Shown one piece after another: positions 14,937 to 22,653 of a stretch of DNA of 28,983 bases (the first letter of the stretch is position 1; each line of letters starts with the position of its first letter). The DNA lies in assembly GCA_009783865.1 (NCBI GenBank), contig WRCR01000008.1, positions 1 to 28,983 on the forward strand, given 5' to 3'. The DNA comes from Planctomycetaceae bacterium (GTDB lineage Bacteria; Planctomycetota; Planctomycetia; Pirellulales; Thermoguttaceae). Below the pieces are notes generated by a model that ran no database searches, was not told where the DNA came from, and was given only the letters and a program-made list of their open reading frames with translations. The translations under genes and the position numbers were made by a program.

Positions 14937-17900
14937 TTATTGCCGGATACTCAAACCGTTCACTGAACTCGTATTCAATGCGCCGGTTTCGATGTTGTAT
15001 TCAATCCTCTGCGCCGGTAATTCACGCTGACCAGACCTTACCCACGCTTTGCCGTCAAATATAATCAAGTTCTTCGCCTGATTGTACTTGATAATCTCCG
15101 CTTTGCCGTAAAATGAATTTCCTTCGATGCTTGCGGTGTTGCCCTGTGCCGTCAATTCAAGTGAACCGGTCTTAGCGGCAGCGGAATTCTTATCGGCGTG
15201 AATATCCGGCATTTCAACAATTTCCAGCCGCTCACACTGCATATAATAACCGAGACGCGCCGCCGCTGAAATTTGGTCGATGTCGAAAATTTCGTCCCAG
15301 CCGCGCACCGGACAATAGATAACCTGAACACGACCGGTTACTTCAGCCCGCTTATGATTGGCATAAAAATTGCCCCGAATGTAATCCTGAAACCAAACAC
15401 AAAGAAACGATAATTGCCCCGAATTATTTGCACTGGTGTTAATTTTGTCGGAAAACGAGTTATCGCTTTTAAGTGAAGTGGAACGCAGAAAACCCGGTCC
15501 GCGGGCAACAAAGTCATCGCTTTTCAAATAAACTCTGACAGCATCGAAACAGCCGCGGTCGTATGATTTCAGTTGCCGATTCTCGTCTAATTGCCGGTTT
15601 TCGATACTAACATTAAAGGCGCAGTCAATCATTTCCGCTTCTGCTTCATTATTGCTTTTATCGTCAAATATCTGCACAATCCGATTTAAATGAATCTCCA
15701 TCAAATCGCAGAACATTTTCTGCTGCTGATAATGCGCCTGTACTCTTCCGCCGTTTCTATCCTGCCGACCCGTAAACCGCATTGTTTGTCCGTTGAATCT
15801 CATTGTCTCGTTCCATTCAATCACGAGACGGTTATCTTCTTCCCGTGCATTTGAATTTGCAGATAGCGGCTGCATTTGAACGAGCATGCCGGAGACCGGT
15901 ATTATCTCGGTTTTTGTTTTATTGAGCGGACTTTTATCCTGCTGTACCGACGTGGTAAAAAGACGACCCGGACTGTCGACACAAATCAAATTTTCGTCAC
16001 GGAAAATTTCCACTTTCATTGCATTCATCTGGATTCCTCTGCCTTTGAAAATTGCTTCTTGAGAAGGCGGTGTTCCGGTAATGCGTATGATAGTATTCGG
16101 TGCAGACGGATTCCAAATATCGATTTCGCTGCCTCTGATGTCAACCAAGCCGGTCGAAGGCAAATCCGCAATTTTTTCAATGATGTGAACACCGCCGCCG
16201 AACCAAACCTTTTCCACATAAGTTTCATCAGCGGGTTCTGTCGGTCTTTTCGGACTTTTGTTGTCCGCCATGTGAATGTCCATTATCATACGGTCAGCGG
16301 TTACCGCAAACTTTGAACGTGAATCACCGGAATTAAGTCCGATGATGTTCTGTTTGTTTCCATTGTTTGCGGCATTATTGTTCACTGGAGTATTTTGCCG
16401 AGATTGAACAGTTGCATTGTTTGCCGCCGACGGCTGCGCCGCTGCAACCTGCGGATTATCCTGCGTAATCGGCGGAAGAACTACCGGCGAAATAAGATTG
16501 TTTTGCTGTGGAGCAATTGGCTGCGCTGAAGCAACATAAAGCGGTTTAGTTGGCACGCTTTGCTGTCCTTGATACTGCGGTGCCTGATATTGTACCTGCT
16601 GTATCGGATTTTGGGGCGGCAGCGGTTTCGGCTGCGGCAATCGAAGCTGCTGCGTCAACTGCTGCGGAAGCCCGCGGGATTGACTAACCTGATTGCCGTC
16701 GCTGCGAAAGAAACATTGAAATTGTTTTACATCGCAAGTTCCGCTTTCGTTTTCAAAATGAACGTTTCCTGCTGCGATTCCTCTGTCCGGTATCAATTCA
16801 CCGCTGTTCTCAAACGGATTACCGCTGACGAGATTTGATGACTTATTATTCGTTGATTTGGAATTACTGCCGGCATTCTTTTGATTTTCACGGCGGCACC
16901 ATAAATCGATTTTATCTGCCCTCATACTTCCGGCACCTTCAACAGTAAGTTTGACGCTGCCGGTTAATTGAATCAATACCTGCGATGGGTCGGACTGATA
17001 CGGCTCAATCTGTATCTGATTCCACGATGCCGCTATCTTCTGCGGCTTGTTGACATCGCCCATGATGCCTTTCAAGGAACCTTTGCCGCCGGAAATCAAT
17101 GTTCCGAAACTGCCGTCCGGCGGAAGCGTATATTGAAATCCCTTCTCGCCGTAAATATCATAGCGGTTCTGCAAATTGATATGAACCTGCGGCATCGAAC
17201 CGGGTTTAATGTCGGTCTCAAGCGTAAAAATGTTTTTCGTAATATCATACAAGATGCGGTCGCCTTTCATCACAACGCCGCCGTTGCGGGGACTGATAAG
17301 ACAAGCCGGTATGTTCGGCAGTCCGCCTTGTGCTAATTGTCCCAAAGCGAGAAATTCAACCGGTTCCAATCCGTCAAGCGGATTATCCTTTTCGGTCTTT
17401 ACGTCTTCTTTGCTGGCAGGTTGCGGAACAACTTGCGGTGATGTTTTCGGAGCAAAACGAACCTGAACAATTTCGCCGGTAATACTTTCTTTCAGCCCGC
17501 TTGTATCAGTCCGTTCAATCACTACTTGTCCGCGAAACTCTGCAAGCCAGTTGGTTTCTTTCGTATTCCTTCCTTTATTAACCGGAATAGCGTTGAGTAA
17601 AAATTCCCTTCGGCATTTTATGTTGAGCAGTGTTGCCGAATCGCTTCCGGTTAAAAGCGAAATCTCTTTTTGCGGAAACATATTCCGGGCGGTCAGCGGA
17701 ATGTATCCCGCGTCTGTTGAAACAACAGCAGCACTTGGAGCAACGGCTGTACTCGAAGCACCAACATCTCTTGCCAACGGTTTGAACGCCGAAGCCGTTT
17801 CCGGCTGCGGTACTGAAGCAGGTGCAGAGACCAATCTCGTTTCAGTTTTACGTTCTTTTTTATTCTGTTCTTTCTTTTCGTCAAAACACAGATTCAAATA

Positions 17901-18605
17901 GTCAAGGTTTTTTAACTGCACACTGTTAAGTGTTTTGGGCGACTTCGGATTTTTCGCATCGGTTTGCAGCAGCGTCAGTTGCAATTCCGTTCCTTTGCCG
18001 GTGTTCTGTCCCATTCGGAAAACAACATCATAGACGGTCGAGATAACCGTTGACTGCGGCGAATCCGAAAAGGCAATGTTCTGCGTTTCAATATGCAGGT
18101 CGTCATCGGCTTCAGGTTCTTCGAGGTCGCTTTGAATAACAACTTTGCCGTAAAGTTTTCCGCCGGTCATCTTCGGCAGCGGAAATTTGCTGAAATTCAA
18201 ATCGCCGTCAAATTCAATTTCGGCGTATTCCGGAGTGCGCATTACGACTGCCTGCCGGATACGTTCTTCGGTACTTATTTTCTCGTCTTCCGAAAGAAAC
18301 AGAATCGTACACGGTTTGAGAACTGCCTTGTTTCCTTTGATTTCCTGATTGAGAAAGAAAATGAGCGTTTCGCCGGAACGCAGCATTTCAACTTTCGGAT
18401 TGCGTTCCCAAGAACCTTTGGCGAACAATCCGGCATACGGAATCATCTCTTCCCGCGGTTCATCGGTTTGCAATATAACATTCGTATTCTGCTGCGTACC
18501 GCTTTTATTAGACGGCAGTACTGCCGGTACGATTGTCCAGCCGTATAAAAAATACAGACCGAGAACAGTCAGAAAAGTAATGAACGTTATAGTGTAACGA
18601 TGCAC
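14937..18605 (-). CDS. Giant LptC/LptA (OstA)-like LPS-export protein
   Basis: This 1222-residue protein has one N-terminal membrane anchor (about 8-27), as in LptC. The long periplasmic part contains several OstA/LptA-like beta-jellyroll stretches: about 545-635 ('LTGSVKLTVEGAGSMRADKI', then 'GIAAGNVHFENESGTCDVKQ'), about 765-885 ('VWFGGGVHI', 'IRGSEIDIWNP') and about 1085-1220 ('AEVTGRVQVIYCPVRGWDE', 'ASIEGNSFYGKAEIIKYNQA'). The last ends 'RIEYNIETGAL', a typical OstA ending. A glutamine/proline/asparagine-rich linker spans about 637-757. LptC and LptA form the periplasmic bridge that moves LPS to the outer membrane. Position supports this role: it follows kdsC by 23 bases, where proteobacteria have lptC-lptA. 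A member with one chain doing both jobs would be unusual. The domain calls are by eye and moderately certain. Confidence 0.72.
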   Translation of the reverse strand: MHRYTITFITFLTVLGLYFLYGWTIVPAVLPSNKSGTQQNTNVILQTDEPREEMIPYAGLFAKGSWERNPKVEMLRSGETLIFFLNQEIKGNKAVLKPCTILFLSEDEKISTEERIRQAVVMRTPEYAEIEFDGDLNFSKFPLPKMTGGKLYGKVVIQSDLEEPEADDDLHIETQNIAFSDSPQSTVISTVYDVVFRMGQNTGKGTELQLTLLQTDAKNPKSPKTLNSVQLKNLDYLNLCFDEKKEQNKKERKTETRLVSAPASVPQPETASAFKPLARDVGASSTAVAPSAAVVSTDAGYIPLTARNMFPQKEISLLTGSDSATLLNIKCRREFLLNAIPVNKGRNTKETNWLAEFRGQVVIERTDTSGLKESITGEIVQVRFAPKTSPQVVPQPASKEDVKTEKDNPLDGLEPVEFLALGQLAQGGLPNIPACLISPRNGGVVMKGDRILYDITKNIFTLETDIKPGSMPQVHINLQNRYDIYGEKGFQYTLPPDGSFGTLISGGKGSLKGIMGDVNKPQKIAASWNQIQIEPYQSDPSQVLIQLTGSVKLTVEGAGSMRADKIDLWCRRENQKNAGSNSKSTNNKSSNLVSGNPFENSGELIPDRGIAAGNVHFENESGTCDVKQFQCFFRSDGNQVSQSRGLPQQLTQQLRLPQPKPLPPQNPIQQVQYQAPQYQGQQSVPTKPLYVASAQPIAPQQNNLISPVVLPPITQDNPQVAAAQPSAANNATVQSRQNTPVNNNAANNGNKQNIIGLNSGDSRSKFAVTADRMIMDIHMADNKSPKRPTEPADETYVEKVWFGGGVHIIEKIADLPSTGLVDIRGSEIDIWNPSAPNTIIRITGTPPSQEAIFKGRGIQMNAMKVEIFRDENLICVDSPGRLFTTSVQQDKSPLNKTKTEIIPVSGMLVQMQPLSANSNAREEDNRLVIEWNETMRFNGQTMRFTGRQDRNGGRVQAHYQQQKMFCDLMEIHLNRIVQIFDDKSNNEAEAEMIDCAFNVSIENRQLDENRQLKSYDRGCFDAVRVYLKSDDFVARGPGFLRSTSLKSDNSFSDKINTSANNSGQLSFLCVWFQDYIRGNFYANHKRAEVTGRVQVIYCPVRGWDEIFDIDQISAAARLGYYMQCERLEIVEMPDIHADKNSAAAKTGSLELTAQGNTASIEGNSFYGKAEIIKYNQAKNLIIFDGKAWVRSGQRELPAQRIEYNIETGALNTSSVNGLSIRQ

Positions 18606-18628
18606 GGAATTATATTCTGCTCTAAAGT

Positions 18629-19147
18629 TTATAGTGTAATGTCATCGCTTGGATTCCATTTTCCTTGACACCTCAATATCATTTCTATTAAGTCGCGGAC
18701 AGCACCGCTGCCGCCGCTTCTTTTCGTTGTATATTCTGCGGCAACCCGCAATTCGTATGGTGCGTCCAGCACCGCAACTCCTAAACCAACGGCTTCTATT
18801 GCCGGCAAGTCGGGAAAATCATCGCCGATGTACGCAATCTCTTTCAGCGTTAAACCGCGTTCCGCCGCAATCTCTTCGACTGCTTTCCGTTTCATGAAAG
18901 TACCAGTACGGACTACATCCAGGTGAAGTTCTTCCGCCCGCCGTTCTGCACAAGGACTAACCCGACCGGTTATCAAACCGAAAGCATAGCCCGCTTTGCG
19001 CCACAGCCGAATACCGTATCCGTCATGTGTATTAAAACATTTCGATTCGTTTCCTTGTGAGTCGATTTCAATCGCGCCGCTGGTTAGAACGCCGTCCACA
19101 TCGGACAGTATCATCTTAATCGGCATACATCTCGTTTTTAAGGACAT
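18629..19147 (-). CDS. kdsC: 3-deoxy-D-manno-octulosonate 8-phosphate phosphatase (KdsC)
   Basis: This 172-residue HAD-superfamily phosphatase removes the phosphate from KDO 8-phosphate to give free KDO for LPS. Motif I is D-V-D-G-V-L-T at 16-22 with Asp16 as the nucleophile. Motif II is 'LITGR' at 58-62, K86/K88 lie in 'TGTFMKRKA', motif IV is 'GDDFPDL' at 108-114, and the C-terminal 'SGGSGAVRD' at 144-152 is typical of the tetrameric KdsC family. It lacks a cap domain, as expected. It lies 11 bases after kdsD and 23 bases before the LptC/LptA-like gene, forming a three-gene operon. The nucleotidyltransferase KdsB is not in the window. Confidence 0.93.
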   Translation of the reverse strand: MSLKTRCMPIKMILSDVDGVLTSGAIEIDSQGNESKCFNTHDGYGIRLWRKAGYAFGLITGRVSPCAERRAEELHLDVVRTGTFMKRKAVEEIAAERGLTLKEIAYIGDDFPDLPAIEAVGLGVAVLDAPYELRVAAEYTTKRSGGSGAVRDLIEMILRCQGKWNPSDDITL

Positions 19148-19158
19148 ATCAATTATCT

Positions 19159-20211
19159 CTACGCTGTCATTATTAAATTACGCTGCGATGGAAACTTCAC
19201 ACTCGGCAATGTGTTATCTGCATCACCATCCACACTGGACATCTCCGGGAAGGCGGCGACAACATCCGTTATATCAATGAGACCAACAGGGCAGCCCGCC
19301 GTATCAACAACGGGCAGTTCGCTGATGCGTTTTTCGCCCATAACCGCAACGGCTTCCAACATTCTTGTTCCTTGCTTGACGGAAATCGGATTTGCCGTCA
19401 TTATTTTTTGTATCGGTTCATCAAGTAAATGTTCGTTATGCCGTTCAAACAGCCGGGCAAGGTCGCTGTCCGTAAAAATGCCCGTAAGTTTTTGCTGTTT
19501 ATCAATTAAAAGGACAGCCCCGCTTCGCCGTCCTTGAATTCCGCGCCGCATAAATACATCGCGGATTGTTTCTTCCTGCGGCGCAACGCGGCACTTTTCC
19601 AGCGTCCGAAGATAATCATCGACTATGCTCAACTTTTTCCCTAATGCTCCACCGGGATGAAAGACGGCAAAGTCAGAGTCCTTGAAACGCCGCCGCTCGC
19701 TTGCCGTCAATGCAAGTGCATCTCCGAGGGCAAGCATCGCTGCCGTGCTGCAACTCGGTGCTAAACGCAGCGGAGCGGCTTCGGTAATATGTCCCAGCGG
19801 TAAAACAATGTCAGCATTGCGTCCCAATGTACTCAATTCCGTTGCCGTCAAAGCGATAATCGGAATACCCGATTTTTTTATCGGCGGCAGTATCTGTGTT
19901 ATTTCTTCCGTTTCACCGCTCAATGAAAGAATTACCGCTATATCGTTTCCGCCGATTCTTCCTAAATCGCCGTGAATTGCTTCGGCGGGATGAATGAAAT
20001 GCGCTGGCGTGCCGGTTGAAGCAAAGGTCGCCGCCAATTTCTGTCCAATGAGTCCGGCTTTACCGATGCCGCAAACAATTACATTGCCTTTGCAGAATAA
20101 AATCCGGTATACTGCCTGCAAAAACCTATGGTCAATTTGCACGGCAACCGATTCGAGAGTTGCCGCTTCCTGCCGTATTATCTGTTTTGCCAATGTTAAA
20201 ACATCGGACAT
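19159..20211 (-). CDS. kdsD: D-arabinose 5-phosphate isomerase (KdsD)
   Basis: This 350-residue cytoplasmic enzyme converts ribulose 5-phosphate to arabinose 5-phosphate, the first committed step towards KDO. The SIS domain (about 30-190) shows G-I-G-K-A-G at 48-53, 'HPAEAIHGD' at 74-82 with the catalytic histidines, 'SGETEE' at 98-103, 'APLRLAPSCSTAAM' at 146-159 and 'FHPGGALGKKL' at 184-194. Two CBS domains follow (about 210-330), ending 'ELPVVDTAGCPVGLIDITDV'. It is about 20 residues longer than E. coli KdsD because of a C-terminal tail. An AAGGAAG ribosome-binding site 6 bases before the ATG supports the start. It heads the kdsD-kdsC-LPS-export operon. Confidence 0.94.
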   Translation of the reverse strand: MSDVLTLAKQIIRQEAATLESVAVQIDHRFLQAVYRILFCKGNVIVCGIGKAGLIGQKLAATFASTGTPAHFIHPAEAIHGDLGRIGGNDIAVILSLSGETEEITQILPPIKKSGIPIIALTATELSTLGRNADIVLPLGHITEAAPLRLAPSCSTAAMLALGDALALTASERRRFKDSDFAVFHPGGALGKKLSIVDDYLRTLEKCRVAPQEETIRDVFMRRGIQGRRSGAVLLIDKQQKLTGIFTDSDLARLFERHNEHLLDEPIQKIMTANPISVKQGTRMLEAVAVMGEKRISELPVVDTAGCPVGLIDITDVVAAFPEMSSVDGDADNTLPSVKFPSQRNLIMTA

Positions 20212-20303
20212 TATAACTTCCTTGCTGCTGCCGGTTCGTTGTCAACGTAAAATCAGATACTAACAATTCCGTTGATTATATGCAAGAGCAAAAAGTGCTG
20301 GTT

Positions 20304-20326
20304 AGCGTAGGATTAAAATCCTACGC
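20304..20326. repeat. Hairpin repeat AGCGTAGGATT, 3' of the DUF1559 gene
   Basis: GCGTAGGATT (20305-20314) pairs perfectly with AATCCTACGC (20317-20326) around AA. It lies 5 bases beyond the stop codon of the DUF1559 gene. The same word recurs in opposite orientation inside that gene's start at 21466-21488. It could slow transcription leaving the gene, but no adjoining T-tract is seen. Confidence 0.7.
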
Positions 20327-20331
20327 AAAAT

Positions 20332-21582
20332 CTACAGCGTTGTACTTTCGCCGCCGTTGCGGGAACCGAGTGCACCCCAAACTCCAAACGGAGACGGTCC
20401 AATCGCCGTCACGTTGCCGTCAAACTTGTTGGCTGTTCCAATGTTAATTGTGTCCGAAATAAAACGGACGGCTCCGTCGCCGAGAGCGGCATTTACGCCG
20501 CCGGAATGATTGCTCGACGGTGCAACCATGTACCCTGCGTTACCGGTTCGGGTACAGGAGGGACCATTCGGGGGAGTAATTGTATTAAACGCTGTGTCGA
20601 ACCCTGGTCCATTCCATAATGTAGAGTGATAGGCTCGAATTGCTGTTGTTGCGGCAGATGTCGATTGATACATACCGTTAGTACCGACAGTATTCAAACA
20701 GGCAGACCTATCGAGCAGATACGACGGAGAAGCCGTTGTTGCCGAGCCGCCATATACCCCCGGATAGTCGGCAAGAATGTCCGATTTGACTTTCCAAGTG
20801 GGAACATGAGTAAGAACTGAAGTTGCAAATGGAGTCGTTGGCGAATCTGGCATCTCTCGTTCCGAAAAGAACAACGTGTTGCTGGTACCGTCCGTAATGG
20901 CAGCAAAGTTATACCAAGAAAGATAACCGAAACAACCGCGATGATAATTATCCGGTCCACTCCTTGCCGGAGTGGTGCTATCTCTATTGAGCCAGTGGTG
21001 TTGGGCATTGTCACCTTCGCAAAGCCGATAATTGGTGCGTGTCGTCCAGTTCGACGGTCTGTTGCCGCTGCCAGCCGATGAGGGACATAAAAAAGCCGTA
21101 AGAACCGCAGTTTGGACCGTACCGAGTGTCGTAACTTCTTTATGTTCTGGTTGAGCCATATAGCACGATTTGAGTTCCTCATACTGAGATTCCATTTCCA
21201 GATAGGGGAAAATACTCGGAAGGCCGCCGTTATTGTCGGTTTTGACAGAAGTGCGGCACCAAGGGTTGTTATGGTGTCCAGCCGGAAGTGCGTTATGTAC
21301 GTCGTGGTAATTGTGGGTAGAAAGAGCAAGTTGTTTTAATTTATTCGTACACTGCGCTCTTCTTGCCGCTTCACGGGCGGCTTGCACAGCAGGCAAGAGC
21401 AATGCGATTAGAACGCCGATAATGGCGATAACCACGAGAAGTTCGACTAACGTGAACGCTTTTTTGCGTAGGATTTGAAATCCTACGCTAAACGATTCGC
21501 TCCCCCCCATCAAACTACTTAAATTTACACTTTTCGTGATAGTAGAAACAATAGCACAGAAGAACATCATAGAACTTTGCAT
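20332..21582 (-). CDS. DUF1559 family prepilin-like protein
   Basis: This 416-residue protein belongs to the DUF1559 family, which is greatly expanded in planctomycetes; its members look like type II/IV pseudopilins and are probably surface or secretion components. The prepilin signal is K41-A42 followed by F43-T-L-V-E47, then a hydrophobic helix to about 65 ('VIAIIGVLIALLLPAVQAAR'). Peptidase would cut between A42 and F43. The family C-terminal motif is 'HSGGVNAALGDGAVRFISDT' at 359-378. The leader is unusually long: AAGGAG seven bases before the ATG at 21582 supports this start, giving 42 residues before the cut. Residues 32-40 are encoded by a perfect hairpin repeat. An alternative ATG at 21510 has no ribosome-binding site. 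Confidence 0.9.
   Translation of the reverse strand: MQSSMMFFCAIVSTITKSVNLSSLMGGSESFSVGFQILRKKAFTLVELLVVIAIIGVLIALLLPAVQAAREAARRAQCTNKLKQLALSTHNYHDVHNALPAGHHNNPWCRTSVKTDNNGGLPSIFPYLEMESQYEELKSCYMAQPEHKEVTTLGTVQTAVLTAFLCPSSAGSGNRPSNWTTRTNYRLCEGDNAQHHWLNRDSTTPARSGPDNYHRGCFGYLSWYNFAAITDGTSNTLFFSEREMPDSPTTPFATSVLTHVPTWKVKSDILADYPGVYGGSATTASPSYLLDRSACLNTVGTNGMYQSTSAATTAIRAYHSTLWNGPGFDTAFNTITPPNGPSCTRTGNAGYMVAPSSNHSGGVNAALGDGAVRFISDTINIGTANKFDGNVTAIGPSPFGVWGALGSRNGGESTTL
21466..21488. repeat. Hairpin repeat inside the prepilin leader codons
   Basis: GCGTAGGATTT (21466-21476) pairs with AAATCCTACGC (21478-21488) with a single G between. It is the same word as the hairpin at 20305-20326, in inverted orientation. 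In the gene's reading direction it encodes S-V-G-F-Q-I-L-R-K, directly before the F-T-L-V-E prepilin signal, and keeps the frame. Confidence 0.8.
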
Positions 21583-21610
21583 TTGAAAACTCCTTGTGAA
21601 AATTGTGAAA

Positions 21611-21638
21611 AGTTTAACCCAGCCGCTATAAGCGGCGG
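21611..21638. repeat. Second copy of the GTTTAACCC hairpin module
   Basis: It matches 4441-4468 at 26 of 28 bases. GCCGCT (21622-21627) pairs perfectly with AGCGGC (21631-21636) around ATA; the other copy has one mismatch in this stem. It lies 29 bases upstream of the DUF1559 start codon on the antisense side, so it would be within or near that gene's leader. Confidence 0.7.
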
Positions 21639-21736
21639 TTTTAGATAAACACCTGAATATATTATCCTACATTTTCGAAAAATTGCAAGGGATTAGTTCG
21701 ACCGCAATCGAAAATTGATGCAAATACACCGCTTTT

Positions 21737-22396
21737 TTACAGCGAAGCAACAATTTCGGTAATCAATTTGCAGCGGTCAGAAATGAGTGACCATTTTCCT
21801 TCTGCCAAATCGGTTTTGGTCGCAATCCAGGTTCCGCCGCAAGCGAGAACCGAAGGAAGCGCAAGATACTCGCTCAAATTTGATGCCGATACGCCGCCGG
21901 TGGGCATGAACTTCACGCCGGTATGAGAATATGGAGCGGAAAGTGCTTTGAGCATTGTCAGGCCGCCGGCGGCTTCTGCGGGAAAAAATTTCAAAACGGA
22001 ACAGTTCTTCGACAATGCCGCTTCGATGTCGCTCGGCGTGCAAACTCCCGGAATGAATGCCCAGTTTAACTCGTTTGCTTTTTTCACGGTATCGGGATTG
22101 AAACCGGGAGCAACTCCGAATTTTGCACCGGCTTCGACTGCTGCGGTAATGTTTTCGGCAGTCAAGACGGTTCCTGCTCCGACGCACATTTCGGGACGTT
22201 TTTCGGCGATAGTTCGAATAACTTCCGCTGCTGCTTTTGTCCGAAAGGTTATTTCGGCAATCGGCAGTCCGCCGACGAGCAGTGCGTCAGCAAGCGGCAG
22301 TGCAGCCGCCGGGTCGTCAATCGCAATAACAGGAACGACGCGGTATTTTTGCAGTGTTTCTGTAATCTGGGTTTCTATAATCGTCAACATAGTCAT
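21737..22396 (-). CDS. eda: 2-dehydro-3-deoxyphosphogluconate aldolase (KDPG/KHG aldolase)
   Basis: This 219-residue class I aldolase cleaves KDPG to pyruvate and glyceraldehyde 3-phosphate (Entner-Doudoroff and uronate pathways) and may also act on 4-hydroxy-2-oxoglutarate. Visible motifs are 'IAEITFRT' at 46-53 with Glu48 as acid/base, 'CVGAGTVLT' at 71-79, 'FIPGVCTPSDIEAA' at 114-127, 'VLKFFPAE' at 134-141 with Lys136 as the Schiff-base residue, and 'MPTGGV' at 164-169. The frame extends to 22468 but family length favours the ATG at 22396 or 22390, six bases apart; neither has a clear ribosome-binding site. No dehydratase (edd) is adjacent. It is divergent from pgm across a 257-base intergenic region. 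Confidence 0.92.
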   Translation of the reverse strand: MTMLTIIETQITETLQKYRVVPVIAIDDPAAALPLADALLVGGLPIAEITFRTKAAAEVIRTIAEKRPEMCVGAGTVLTAENITAAVEAGAKFGVAPGFNPDTVKKANELNWAFIPGVCTPSDIEAALSKNCSVLKFFPAEAAGGLTMLKALSAPYSHTGVKFMPTGGVSASNLSEYLALPSVLACGGTWIATKTDLAEGKWSLISDRCKLITEIVASL

Positions 22397-22577
22397 TGTT
22401 TTTGTTTGATTTTTTGAGAAAAGACGAATTGTGATAAGCAAATTTAAGTGCCGCAGTTTCAATAACACAGTTATCTCAACGCTGTTATTCTATCACACTT
22501 TCAGTACGTTGGCAATGGAAAAAAGTACTCGTTGGGAAGACGACGGATTGCATCAAGCGAAATTTTTAGAGATTTGT

Positions 22578-22608
22578 TGAAATTTGCCGGATTTTTGATA
22601 CTATACTT
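22578..22608 (+). promoter_or_regulatory. Candidate promoter for pgm
   Basis: TTGAAA (22578-22583) and TATACT (22603-22608) are separated by 19 bases, a little more than the usual 17. The -10 box is a good match. Initiation near 22615 would give a leader of about 40 bases before the ATG at 22654. Confidence 0.4.
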
Positions 22609-22653
22609 TCAATTGGAAACGAAATATCAATAACTTATTTCAGAAAACGAAGA

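Noticed and set aside
16310..16700. Apparent repeat array in the Q/P/N-rich segment of the LPS-export gene
   Set aside because: The bases vary and no regular unit length is seen. It is low-complexity linker coding sequence, not a tandem repeat or CRISPR array.
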